From assembly GCA_943846735.1 (NCBI GenBank), contig OX044364.1, positions 1,178,001-1,242,000 on the forward strand: a stretch of 64,000 bases of DNA, given 5' to 3'. The stretch comes from CAJQLB01 sp905479065. Lineage in GTDB: Bacteria; Bacteroidota; Bacteroidia; Flavobacteriales; Flavobacteriaceae. Positions 8,413 through 17,185 of this stretch are shown piece by piece. The position numbers and the translations under genes are program-made. The first letter of the stretch is position 1; every line of letters starts with the position of its first letter. The notes under the pieces are model-generated. The model was not told the DNA's origin. It did no database searches and worked only from the letters and a program-made list of their open reading frames with translations.

Positions 8413-9684
8413 TTGTCTAGACATCAACTCGGTATTGATTACGCGAAACAAAAAGATCATGAGGATGTATTATCGTCATACCGAAATCAATTTCATATTC
8501 CAAAGGGTAAAAATGGCAATGAACTCATTTATTTTTGTGGAAATTCTCTTGGTTTACAACCAAAATCAACTAAATCCTATATCAATCAAGAACTAACAGA
8601 TTGGGCAAATTTAGGAGTTGAAGGACATACTGATGCGAAAAACCCATGGCTACCTTATCACGAGTTTTTGACTGAAGCTACAGCGAAACTAGTTGGTGCA
8701 AAACCAATAGAAGTAGTGACCATGAATTCATTGACGGCCAATCTCCATTTTATGATGGCCTCTTTTTACAGACCAACAAAGGAACGTTATAAAATAGTAA
8801 TCGAGAGTGATGCTTTCCCATCAGATAAATATGCTATGGAATCACAGTTACGTCACCATGGATTTAATGATACAGAGGGTCTAATTCTCTGGAAACCTAG
8901 AGATGGTGAAGATTTGCTGCGCTATGAGGACTTAGAAACAATACTGGAATTACAAGGTAACGAAATTGCCTTAGTCATGATTGGAGGTGTTAATTATTAC
9001 ACCGGTCAATTCTTCAACTTAAAACTCATTTCAGAATTAGGTCATAAATTTGGTTGTATGGTTGGTTTCGATTGTGCTCATGGCGCTGGGAATGTTAACT
9101 TAGATTTACATGACTCAGGTGCAGATTTTGCCGTGTGGTGCACTTATAAATATTTAAATGCTGGACCAGGTAGTTTATCAGGTTGTTTTGTACATGAGCG
9201 CCACGCCTACAACAAATCTCTCAATCGGTTTACTGGATGGTGGAGCCACAATAAAGATACTCGTTTTAATATGCGACATGAATTTGATTGTATCCCGGGT
9301 GCCGAGGGGTGGCAGTTAAGTAATCCTCCTATTTTATCCATGGCAGCCATTAAGGCATCCTTAGACATCTTTAATAGCGTCGGATTAAACGTGCTTATAG
9401 ACAAATCAAAAGCATTAACTGGCTACCTAGAATTCTTATTAAAGCAACTTGGAGAACATACTATTAAGATTATCACTCCAGAAGATCCTGATTCTCGCGG
9501 TTGTCAATTATCAATTCAAGTTTTAAATGCAAATAAAACGTTACATGATAAATTAACCAAAGTAGGAGTGGTTACTGATTGGAGAGAACCTGACGTTATT
9601 AGGTGTGCACCTGTTCCGTTGTACAATTCTTTTACCGACGTCTATTGGATGGTAAAAAAAATGAAAGCTATTTTAAATGAATAA
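8413..9684 (+). CDS. kynU: Kynureninase
   Basis: Kynureninase is a PLP enzyme that cleaves kynurenine or 3-hydroxykynurenine to alanine plus (3-hydroxy)anthranilate. The 423-residue protein has family blocks IYFCGNSLGLQP near residue 40, VEGHTDAKNPWLPYH, GFDCAHGAGN, and the PLP lysine Lys246 in WCTYKYLNAGPGS. The C-terminal part has the block WREPDVIRCAPVPLYNSF. Translation starts at TTG: the first in-frame ATG would remove conserved N-terminal sequence, and a -7 box lies 22 nt upstream. It overlaps kmo by 8 nt, so the two are translationally coupled and are the first genes of a nine-gene same-strand cluster. Confidence 0.96.
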   Translation: MSRHQLGIDYAKQKDHEDVLSSYRNQFHIPKGKNGNELIYFCGNSLGLQPKSTKSYINQELTDWANLGVEGHTDAKNPWLPYHEFLTEATAKLVGAKPIEVVTMNSLTANLHFMMASFYRPTKERYKIVIESDAFPSDKYAMESQLRHHGFNDTEGLILWKPRDGEDLLRYEDLETILELQGNEIALVMIGGVNYYTGQFFNLKLISELGHKFGCMVGFDCAHGAGNVNLDLHDSGADFAVWCTYKYLNAGPGSLSGCFVHERHAYNKSLNRFTGWWSHNKDTRFNMRHEFDCIPGAEGWQLSNPPILSMAAIKASLDIFNSVGLNVLIDKSKALTGYLEFLLKQLGEHTIKIITPEDPDSRGCQLSIQVLNANKTLHDKLTKVGVVTDWREPDVIRCAPVPLYNSFTDVYWMVKKMKAILNE

Positions 9685-11077
9685 TCAACAACAAAATATA
9701 TTGATAATTGGAGCCGGTCTTTGTGGCAGCTTACTAGCCTTGAGACTGGGTCAGCGTGGTTATAATGTTAGCGTCTACGAAATGCGAGATGATTTACGCA
9801 CCAAAGATATTTCTGCTGGTCGCTCCATTAACTTAGCATTTTCAGACCGTGGAAATAAGGGAATTAAATTGGTAGGGCTGGAGGATAAAGTCAAGAAATT
9901 ATGCATTCCTATGAATGGCCGTATGCTTCATGACAAACAAGGCAATACCTTTTTATCAAATTACAGTGGTCGAGCTCACGAATATATAAATTCTATCTCA
10001 AGAGGTGAATTAAACAGACTTCTACTAACTGAAGCAGAAAGGCATGATAACGTTACCATTCACTTCAACAAAAGATGTCAATCTGTAGATTTTGAAAAGA
10101 CGACGGCCACTTTTCAGGACTGCAATACAAAAGGCATATTCATTGAAGATGCTGACGCCATTATTGCTACTGATGGTGCTGGATCTGCATTACGAAAAAG
10201 TTACTATTTAGAACGTAAATTTTTGTTTAGCTTTTCACAAGACTACCTGACACATGGATATAAAGAGTTAAGTATTCTTCCAACAGCTTTAGGAACTTAT
10301 AAAACCTATAAAAACGCATTACATATTTGGCCGAGAGGAGATTTTATGATCATAGCTTTACCTAATTTAGATGGCAGCTTTACAGTTACTTTATTTCTGA
10401 GTTATTCAGACGGAAAATACAACTTCAACAATCTAACAACTCCAGAAATTGTCACCGAATTCTTTCAGAGTGAATTTCCAGATGCTTTAGAGTTAATGCC
10501 AAATTTGGCTGAAGATTTCTTTAAAAATCCAACAGCTCCGCTGGGCACAGTAAAGTGTTCTCCTTGGCATTATAAAGGAAATACATTACTTATGGGAGAT
10601 TCAGCACATGCTATTGTTCCTTTTTATGGACAAGGTATGAATGCCTCCTTTGAAGATGTGGTAGAGTTTGACAAAGTTTTGGATCAAAACTTAAACAGTT
10701 GGGAAGCAAATTTCAGCACCTATGAAAAAAATAGAAAAAAAGACACCGATGCAATAGCAGACTTAGCAGTTGATAATTTTCATGAAATGAAAAGTCATGT
10801 TGGTCAAACCATATTTCAAGAAAAGCGAAAAATAGAGATGGCACTTGAAAAAGAATTTCCTAATGATTATTCCTCTAAATACTCTCTAGTTACTTTTAAT
10901 GAGGATATCGGTTACCGTGAAGCCATGCTGAAAGGTAGAGCACAAGATAAAGCTATTTTAAACATGCTTTCCGATGAGGTAATCGGTGTTAATGGAAATT
11001 TAAGAGATATTTTAAACAAAGTAAAAAGTGAAACCACATCGATTCTTGAAGATGATAGAATTGCTGGATTAAAATAA
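9677..11077 (+). CDS. kmo: Kynurenine 3-monooxygenase
   Basis: An FAD-dependent aromatic hydroxylase that converts kynurenine to 3-hydroxykynurenine with NADPH and O2. The 466-residue protein has the N-terminal FAD-binding GAGLCGS loop (residues 12-18) and the second flavin motif MGDSAHAIVPFYGQGMN (from about 306). The block RSINLAFSDRG near 50 is typical of bacterial Kmo. Overlap of 8 nt with kynU and a 5-nt gap to the RidA gene support one transcript. Together with KynU it feeds 3-hydroxyanthranilate to the ring-cleavage genes further down. Confidence 0.96.
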   Translation: MNNQQQNILIIGAGLCGSLLALRLGQRGYNVSVYEMRDDLRTKDISAGRSINLAFSDRGNKGIKLVGLEDKVKKLCIPMNGRMLHDKQGNTFLSNYSGRAHEYINSISRGELNRLLLTEAERHDNVTIHFNKRCQSVDFEKTTATFQDCNTKGIFIEDADAIIATDGAGSALRKSYYLERKFLFSFSQDYLTHGYKELSILPTALGTYKTYKNALHIWPRGDFMIIALPNLDGSFTVTLFLSYSDGKYNFNNLTTPEIVTEFFQSEFPDALELMPNLAEDFFKNPTAPLGTVKCSPWHYKGNTLLMGDSAHAIVPFYGQGMNASFEDVVEFDKVLDQNLNSWEANFSTYEKNRKKDTDAIADLAVDNFHEMKSHVGQTIFQEKRKIEMALEKEFPNDYSSKYSLVTFNEDIGYREAMLKGRAQDKAILNMLSDEVIGVNGNLRDILNKVKSETTSILEDDRIAGLK

Positions 11078-11082
11078 AAAAA

Positions 11083-11487
11083 ATGAGTCAGAAAAAAGTA
11101 ACACCCCGAGGTGCATATCCGCACACAAAACGTGTAGGTGATTTTATATTTGTATCCGGCACAAGTTCGCGACGTCCAGATAATACAATTGCTGGTGTTG
11201 ATATTATAGACGAGATGGGAACAAAACGTTTAAATATAGAAGCTCAAACTCGTGAGGTTTTAAAAAATATTGATGCAAATCTACAAAAAGTTGGATCCTC
11301 TATAAAAGATGTGGTAGATGTCACGACTTTTTTAGTAAATATGAATGATTTTGCTGGATATAATATAGCCTATGCAGAGTTTTTCAACAAAGATACAGGG
11401 CCTGCACGAACTACAGTGGCGGTGCATCAATTACCACACCCAGATTTGGTAGTGGAAATTAAAGTAATGGCTTTTAAGCCATTATAA
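11083..11487 (+). CDS. amnD: RidA-family protein, probable 2-aminomuconate deaminase
   Basis: A 134-residue Rid-family protein with Arg109 in GPARTTVAV and Glu125 in VVEIKV, the residues that act on enamine/imine substrates in this family. Rid proteins generally deaminate reactive enamines. Members lying between kmo and semialdehyde dehydrogenase genes are known in 2-aminophenol and 3-hydroxyanthranilate pathways as 2-aminomuconate deaminase, and the neighbours here provide that substrate. The assignment therefore rests on context plus family. It starts 5 nt after kmo and ends 19 nt before the M20 gene. A general RidA housekeeping role is the alternative. Confidence 0.85.
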   Translation: MSQKKVTPRGAYPHTKRVGDFIFVSGTSSRRPDNTIAGVDIIDEMGTKRLNIEAQTREVLKNIDANLQKVGSSIKDVVDVTTFLVNMNDFAGYNIAYAEFFNKDTGPARTTVAVHQLPHPDLVVEIKVMAFKPL

Positions 11488-11506
11488 ACGATTAAATTTT
11501 AAATAA

Positions 11507-13042
11507 ATGAACACACTATTTGGTACTGCAAAATCTAGATATACCCTATTTTTACTGATGCTGTGTGTTTTATCTCAGGGACAAGACAATTGGGATGCAA
11601 TTATTCAAAATAATTTAAAAGATATCATCTGGCAACACAAGGAATTTGTGAGTATTCCAAATCTCCCAGAAAACCAAGAACTGATGCTCCAAAATATGAA
11701 TTGGGTATCTGATCAATTTAAAATACTCAATTTTAAATCCAGTTCCTTAAAATCATCTACACTTCCAATTCTGTTTCTAGAGAAGGAATACCATCCTAAA
11801 TTGAAAACCGTATTATTTTATTTTCATTTGGATGGTCAACCAGTTGATGCTGCCAATTGGAATCAAAATGATCCTTTTAAACCAGTATTAAAAAACAAGG
11901 ACGATCAAGATAATTGGAAACCAATTAATTGGGATACAATTAATCACAACATAGATGACGAATGGCGCATATTTGCCAGAGCTGCTGCAGATGATAAAGC
12001 ACCAATTATTATGTTGTTAAACGCTTTAAAAATTTTAAACTCAAAATCTATTGAGCCTTTATTCAACATCAAAATAGTTTTTGATCCTCAAGAAGAATAT
12101 GGTTCTGATGCGTTTTTATCAACTCTTAATCAATATCAAAGTCGCTATGCTGCAGATGCTATGATCATAATGGATGGACCTGCTCATGAATCTAACAAAC
12201 CAACGTTAACTTTTGGTTGTCGTGGGATCGCAACATGTACAATTACAACCTACGGTGCAAAATTACCTCAGCATAGTGGTCATTTCGGTAACTATGTGCC
12301 AAATCCTGTCTTTTCACTATCTTCAATTATCAGTAGTATGAAGGACGAAAACGGAAAAGTTTTAATCAAAGATTTTTATTCGGGTATAAACCTTTCAGCA
12401 GAAGAGCAAGTGATACTCAATAATGTCCCAGATAACCCAAAAGCGCTCAATACTAGACTTGGTATCTCAAGGCCTGAAACTGTTGGCAAAAATTATCAAG
12501 AAGCATTACAATACCCCTCTTTAAATATTCGGCAAATAGAAACCTCATGGAAAGGTGACAAACCTAAAACAGTGATTCCGGAGTTTGCTAAAGCAAATAT
12601 TGATGTACGATTAGTGGTTGAAACTGATGGTAAAACACAATTGGATAAAGTGAAATTACATATTGAAGATTTAGGTTATTTGGTTTTAGATCGGGAACCA
12701 TCAGATGAAGAGCGTTTAAAATATTCTAAAATCGTAAAATTTACAAGATCAAATGGTGTTAATGCGTTTAGAACAAATTTAAACTCGACAGTAGGTACAG
12801 CGCTCCGACAAAGCTTAACTAGTGCCTTTGATGAGCCACCCATTTCCATAAGAACTATGGGAGGCACTGTACCCATTATTTCGGCAGTAAAAACATTAAA
12901 TATTACAGCGATTATTGTGCCAATGGTAAACATGGATAATAATCAACATAGTCCAAACGAAAACATTCGAATAGGCAATATTCGTGAAGGTATTAAAATG
13001 TGTATTGCTATCTTACAAACTAAATTTAAGACAACAGGATAA
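11507..13042 (+). CDS. Secreted M20-family metallohydrolase in the kynurenine cluster
   Basis: A 511-residue zinc amidohydrolase of the M20 dipeptidase/deacylase family. A signal peptide (about 1-25, ending LSQGQ) implies export. Metal and catalytic blocks are HLDGQPVD, RAAADDKAPI, the adjacent Glu pair in PQEEYGSDAF, and MDGPAH. The substrate is unknown. Because the gene lies between the 2-aminomuconate deaminase and semialdehyde dehydrogenase genes with 19-nt and 1-nt gaps, it is part of the catabolic transcript. It might release tryptophan or kynurenine from peptides or N-acyl forms outside the cytoplasm. That role is inference. Confidence 0.88.
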   Translation: MNTLFGTAKSRYTLFLLMLCVLSQGQDNWDAIIQNNLKDIIWQHKEFVSIPNLPENQELMLQNMNWVSDQFKILNFKSSSLKSSTLPILFLEKEYHPKLKTVLFYFHLDGQPVDAANWNQNDPFKPVLKNKDDQDNWKPINWDTINHNIDDEWRIFARAAADDKAPIIMLLNALKILNSKSIEPLFNIKIVFDPQEEYGSDAFLSTLNQYQSRYAADAMIIMDGPAHESNKPTLTFGCRGIATCTITTYGAKLPQHSGHFGNYVPNPVFSLSSIISSMKDENGKVLIKDFYSGINLSAEEQVILNNVPDNPKALNTRLGISRPETVGKNYQEALQYPSLNIRQIETSWKGDKPKTVIPEFAKANIDVRLVVETDGKTQLDKVKLHIEDLGYLVLDREPSDEERLKYSKIVKFTRSNGVNAFRTNLNSTVGTALRQSLTSAFDEPPISIRTMGGTVPIISAVKTLNITAIIVPMVNMDNNQHSPNENIRIGNIREGIKMCIAILQTKFKTTG

Positions 13043-13043
13043 C

Positions 13044-14486
13044 ATGGACATTGTAAAAAATTACATCAACGGTGACTTTCATAATCCAAGTAATAATGAA
13101 TGGATTAATAATTACAATCCTTCAGATGGCAAAGTATATGGCAAAATTCCAAACTCAAACAAAAAAGATGTTCAAAAAGCCCATAAGGCTGCTAAATCTG
13201 CTTTTCAAAAATGGTCAAAAACTTCACTCGAGGAACGGAGCCGCATCATGATTAAAATAGCTGAGGGAATTGACGCTAATCTTGATCGTCTTGCAAAAGC
13301 AGAAAGCAAAGACAACGGCAAACCCCTTTGGCTAGCAAAATCTGTAGACATCCCAAGAGCATCAAGTAACTTTAGGTTTTTTGGAAATGCAATTACACAA
13401 TTTGCAAGTGAAAGCCATGAGAATGTTGGAGATAATACCATCAACTATACATTGCGTCAACCGATAGGTGTTGTCGGGTGTATCTCGCCATGGAATCTCC
13501 CTCTTTATCTTTTTACATGGAAAATTGCTCCTGCTATCGCTGCAGGTAATTGCGTGGTTGCAAAACCAAGTGAAATTACTCCAATGACTGCTTACTGTTT
13601 AGGAGAAATAATAAATGACGCTGGACTTCCCAAAGGAGTCCTTAATATCGTTCACGGCACTGGTGAGTCTGCCGGTCAAGCCATTATAGAGCATCCAGAC
13701 ATAAAAGCAATTAGTTTCACAGGCGGAACAGCAACAGGAGCCCATATTGCCAAAATCACTGCACCAATGTTTAAAAAGTTATCTCTAGAACTTGGAGGTA
13801 AGAATCCAAACATCATTTTTGACGATTGCGATTATGATGACATGCTTACAACTACGGTACGCTCTTCGTTTGCTAATCAGGGTCAAATTTGCTTATGCGG
13901 CAGTCGAATTTTTATTGAAGACACTATTTATGAGCAATTTAAAACTGATTTTGTGGAACGTGTCAAAGAATTGAAAGTTGGCCATCCTTCAGAATCAGAC
14001 ACAAAAGTTGGTGCTTTAGTCTCAAAACCACATTTAGAAAAAGTAATGCAGTATATTGATATCGCAAAAGAAGAGAATGGCACTATTTTGTGTGGTGGAA
14101 ATCAGGTAGTATTGAAAAATTACGAAAATGGTTATTATTTAGAACCGACAGTGATAGAAGTACCCACGGATGAGTGCCGTGTAAATAAAGAAGAAATATT
14201 TGGTCCAGTTGTCACGATTATGCCTTTTACTAAGGAAAATGAAGTATTAACTATGGCGAATAAATCAGACTACGGTCTATCTGCCACCCTTTGGACTAAT
14301 AACTTAAAACGTGCAATAAAAATGACTAGCCAATTACAAGTTGGTATTGTTTGGGTAAATACTTGGATGATGCGGGATTTACGCACCCCTTTTGGTGGTA
14401 TTAAAACATCTGGTATTGGTAGAGAAGGTGGTTTTGAAGCGCTAAGATTTTTTACAGAACCTAAAAATGTGTGTATAAAATATTAA
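13044..14486 (+). CDS. amnC: 2-aminomuconate-6-semialdehyde dehydrogenase (ALDH family)
   Basis: An NAD-dependent aldehyde dehydrogenase of 480 residues. Catalytic Cys283 lies in NQGQICLCGSR and Glu249 in LELGGKNPN. SPWNLPL and FTGGTATG are also present. In the 3-hydroxyanthranilate pathway this enzyme oxidises the 2-aminomuconic semialdehyde made by ACMS decarboxylase to 2-aminomuconate, the substrate of the neighbouring RidA protein. A longer frame from 12984 overlaps the M20 gene, but the ATG at 13044 starts 1 nt after that gene's stop and gives the normal ALDH N-terminus, so I use it. 2-hydroxymuconic semialdehyde dehydrogenase is the close alternative. Confidence 0.92.
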   Translation: MDIVKNYINGDFHNPSNNEWINNYNPSDGKVYGKIPNSNKKDVQKAHKAAKSAFQKWSKTSLEERSRIMIKIAEGIDANLDRLAKAESKDNGKPLWLAKSVDIPRASSNFRFFGNAITQFASESHENVGDNTINYTLRQPIGVVGCISPWNLPLYLFTWKIAPAIAAGNCVVAKPSEITPMTAYCLGEIINDAGLPKGVLNIVHGTGESAGQAIIEHPDIKAISFTGGTATGAHIAKITAPMFKKLSLELGGKNPNIIFDDCDYDDMLTTTVRSSFANQGQICLCGSRIFIEDTIYEQFKTDFVERVKELKVGHPSESDTKVGALVSKPHLEKVMQYIDIAKEENGTILCGGNQVVLKNYENGYYLEPTVIEVPTDECRVNKEEIFGPVVTIMPFTKENEVLTMANKSDYGLSATLWTNNLKRAIKMTSQLQVGIVWVNTWMMRDLRTPFGGIKTSGIGREGGFEALRFFTEPKNVCIKY

Positions 14487-14750
14487 ATTATGATATTATT
14501 AGTAGTGGACATATAATTATGTCTCTGCAATTGTATCCTTAAAGAAAATTAAACCTTGAAAGAGTGGCAAGAAATAGAGCGTTCGATCATGTTTCGAGGT
14601 AAGGACCACCGCAGTGGATTTGACGTAATTGATAATTTTGTTTTATTTACTATCAAAATGATAAAGAAATCTGGTTTCAAATATCTCTCGGAGATATCAA
14701 AAAAATAAATCAATAACCAATATAAACATCAGACTAGCTGATACTTGAAA
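14487..14750. other. 264-bp gap inside the kynurenine cluster with a 50-codon open frame
   Basis: All other gaps in the cluster are 34 nt or less, so this one stands out. On the plus strand, 14556-14708 (TTG to TAA) is open for 50 codons with a coding-like residue mix (it begins LKEWQEIERS). It has no ATG near its start, no recognised domain and no promoter box. It may be a remnant of a lost gene or a small unrecognised peptide. No terminator hairpin was seen, so read-through to the SDR gene is plausible. Confidence 0.35.
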
Positions 14751-15533
14751 ATGGACTTAAACTTAAACAATAAATATGCACTCGTTTGCGGCAGCACAGC
14801 GGGTATTGGAAAAGCGACAGCATTGGCTTTAGCAGCAGAGGGAGTACAAGTTACACTTATTGCAAGAAATGAAGACAAATTAAAACAGGTATTGACCGAG
14901 CTACCTCAACATAAAACACACGACTATATTGTAGCAGATTTCTCCAATCCTTCCGACTTGAAAAGTAAAGTTTCAGAGTTTATTTTTAATAATCATGGCT
15001 TTCATATTTTGGTGAATAATACTGGTGGTCCAAAAGGTGGCCCAGTTTTTTCAGCCGCTGTCGATGAGTTTGATAGTGCGTTTACGCAACATTTAAAATG
15101 TAATCATATCTTAACACAAATTGTGGTTCCTTTTATGAAAGAAGAAGGTTATGGACGTATCGTAAATGTTATTTCAACCTCTGTAAAACAACCTTTAGAT
15201 GGTTTGGGTGTAAGTAATACCATTCGTGGTGCTGTCGCTAATTGGAGTAAAACATTAGCTAACGAGCTTGGTCAATTTGGTGTAACGGTAAATAACGTCC
15301 TTCCCGGAGCTACTGGAACAGAACGACTATCTGAAATTATTAAAAACAAGTCTGCAAAGACAGGAATCACGGTAGATGCTGCATCGAATGCGATGAAAAA
15401 TGCAGTACCAGCCAAACGGTTTGCACAACCGGAGGAATTAGCTCATGCGATAACGTTTTTAGCAAGTCCCCGTGCGTCTTATATAAATGGCATTAATTTA
15501 CCCGTTGATGGTGGACGAACAAAATCTTTGTAA
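14751..15533 (+). CDS. Atypical short-chain dehydrogenase/reductase of the kynurenine cluster
   Basis: A 260-residue Rossmann-fold SDR with cofactor loop GSTAGIG (14-20), the NNTGG motif (89-93) and the C-terminal NLPVDGG block. The classical catalytic Tyr-x3-Lys is absent: the aligned positions read Ser155 and Arg159 in GVSNTIRGAV, although the upstream catalytic serine region (ISTS, 141-144) is kept. It belongs to the atypical FabG-like group and may not use the standard mechanism. No step of the known pathway needs an SDR, so its role is open. The ATG at 14751 is preferred to a TTG two codons upstream. Confidence 0.88.
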   Translation: MDLNLNNKYALVCGSTAGIGKATALALAAEGVQVTLIARNEDKLKQVLTELPQHKTHDYIVADFSNPSDLKSKVSEFIFNNHGFHILVNNTGGPKGGPVFSAAVDEFDSAFTQHLKCNHILTQIVVPFMKEEGYGRIVNVISTSVKQPLDGLGVSNTIRGAVANWSKTLANELGQFGVTVNNVLPGATGTERLSEIIKNKSAKTGITVDAASNAMKNAVPAKRFAQPEELAHAITFLASPRASYINGINLPVDGGRTKSL

Positions 15534-15566
15534 CTTTATATTAATAATAATCTTAAACAAAATATC

Positions 15567-16088
15567 ATGACTACACTATTTGAACCCATTAATTTTAAGG
15601 CATGGATTGATGAACACAGACATCTATTAAAACCCCCTGTAGGCAATAAAGTGGTATGGAAAAATGGTGATTTTATTGTCATGGTTGTAGGTGGCCCTAA
15701 CAGTCGAAAAGATTATCATTACAACGAAACACCTGAGTTTTTTTACCAAGTGGAAGGAGACATCATATTAAAAGTTATTGACAATGGCCTTCCAAAAGAT
15801 ATTCATATCAAAGAAGGTGAGATTTTTTTACTTCCTCCCAAAGTTCCTCATTCACCGCAGCGAAGTGCTAATACTGTTGGTTTAGTTATAGAGTATCCAA
15901 GAGAAAAAGATATGCAAGATGCTCTTGTTTGGTATTGTGAAAAGTGTACCACACAACTCTACAAGGAAAACTTCAAATTAGACAATATTGAAACTGATCT
16001 ACCTATTATTTTTGACAACTATTACGGTGATGAACAAAAAAGATCCTGTTCAAATTGTGATATGGTAATGCAACCCCCTCAATCATAA
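15567..16088 (+). CDS. nbaC: 3-hydroxyanthranilate 3,4-dioxygenase
   Basis: A cupin iron enzyme that opens the ring of 3-hydroxyanthranilate to 2-amino-3-carboxymuconate semialdehyde (ACMS). The 173-residue protein shows the iron ligands His51, Glu57 and His95 (YHYNETPEFFYQ and PPKVPHSPQR). It also has the second, rubredoxin-like metal site typical of the bacterial enzyme, Cys124/Cys127 and Cys161/Cys164. Its product is the substrate of the next gene, 14 nt downstream. Length and motifs fit the family throughout, so this assignment is secure. haaO is a synonym for the symbol. Confidence 0.97.
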   Translation: MTTLFEPINFKAWIDEHRHLLKPPVGNKVVWKNGDFIVMVVGGPNSRKDYHYNETPEFFYQVEGDIILKVIDNGLPKDIHIKEGEIFLLPPKVPHSPQRSANTVGLVIEYPREKDMQDALVWYCEKCTTQLYKENFKLDNIETDLPIIFDNYYGDEQKRSCSNCDMVMQPPQS

Positions 16089-16102
16089 GAATACTAAAAT
16101 TA

Positions 16103-17185
16103 ATGAAACGTAAACTTCGTATTAACGGCCACTCTCATCTTCTTCCTTATCCCGAAGAAATTCCTCAATTCATGAAAGATAAAGGTATATTTTGGGTTGA
16201 TAAAGATCGTAAATTCATGTTACAAAAAGATTGGAATCGCCCAATTACCGATTCAAGTTTCTTTTTAGATGAGAAGTTAGCATGGATGGATCGTTTTAAG
16301 ATTGATCACGCTGTCATATTAAATTTATCACAATTATACGGCAATGGTTTACGTGTTGAAGAAATGAAACAAGCACTGAGATTTCAAAATGATTTTAATG
16401 CAAAAATTCAAAAAGAAAACCCAAGTAAATTCACTTCTGGATTTGTCGTTCACCCTGGCTTTGTAAAAGGAGCTTGTTGGGAAATTGAGCGTTGCGTTGA
16501 AGATTTAGGTATGCAATTACTATGTTTGCCCACGCATTATATGGACACAATTGGGACTTGGAGATGTATATTTGACGAGGCAAACGAACCCATTTTTGAG
16601 CTCGCTAATAAATACCATCTTGCTATAGAAATACACCCATATGACGGAGAAAAATTCATCAAACTTGAAAACAACTCTTGGCGCTTTCACCTAATATGGA
16701 TGTTAGCACAGTGCGCTGACGCATATCACTTCTTAACTTTGAATGGATTTCAAGATAAATTTCCAAATATGCGAACATGTTTTGCCCATGGAGGTCAATT
16801 AGCACAAATTAATCTAGGTAGAAGAATTCAAGGGTTTGATGGTCGCCCAGATTTATTTGAAGGAAAAAGTCACCCAAGAAAAGCTGTTGGACATGAAAAC
16901 ATCTTCTTTGACACACTTGTCCATGACACAGGTGGTTTGGAGTTACTCATAAAAAATCAAGGATATAAACAGGTGTTGATGGGTCTAGATGACCCATATC
17001 CATTAGGAGAAATGGAAAGCGAGAAACAATCGTCTTATCCTGGTAAAATCTTAGACTTAGCGATTGAAAGAAAAATCATCACAGAAAATCAACGCGATGC
17101 GATATGGGAAGACAATGTTATTCAATGGCTTTGTGGCAACAATGAAATATCAAAACAAACGTTTATTAATCGAATTTTAAGTTGA
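16103..17185 (+). CDS. nbaD: 2-amino-3-carboxymuconate-6-semialdehyde decarboxylase (ACMSD)
   Basis: A zinc amidohydrolase-fold decarboxylase that removes CO2 from ACMS to give 2-aminomuconic semialdehyde, steering carbon away from spontaneous quinolinate formation. Metal ligands visible in 360 residues are His10 and His12 (HSH), His178 in EIHPYDGE, His229 in FAHGGQ, and Asp296 in LMGLDDPYP. The flanking 3-hydroxyanthranilate dioxygenase and semialdehyde dehydrogenase make the assignment firm. The stop overlaps the ATG of the O-methyltransferase by one base, indicating translational coupling. Confidence 0.95.
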   Translation: MKRKLRINGHSHLLPYPEEIPQFMKDKGIFWVDKDRKFMLQKDWNRPITDSSFFLDEKLAWMDRFKIDHAVILNLSQLYGNGLRVEEMKQALRFQNDFNAKIQKENPSKFTSGFVVHPGFVKGACWEIERCVEDLGMQLLCLPTHYMDTIGTWRCIFDEANEPIFELANKYHLAIEIHPYDGEKFIKLENNSWRFHLIWMLAQCADAYHFLTLNGFQDKFPNMRTCFAHGGQLAQINLGRRIQGFDGRPDLFEGKSHPRKAVGHENIFFDTLVHDTGGLELLIKNQGYKQVLMGLDDPYPLGEMESEKQSSYPGKILDLAIERKIITENQRDAIWEDNVIQWLCGNNEISKQTFINRILS

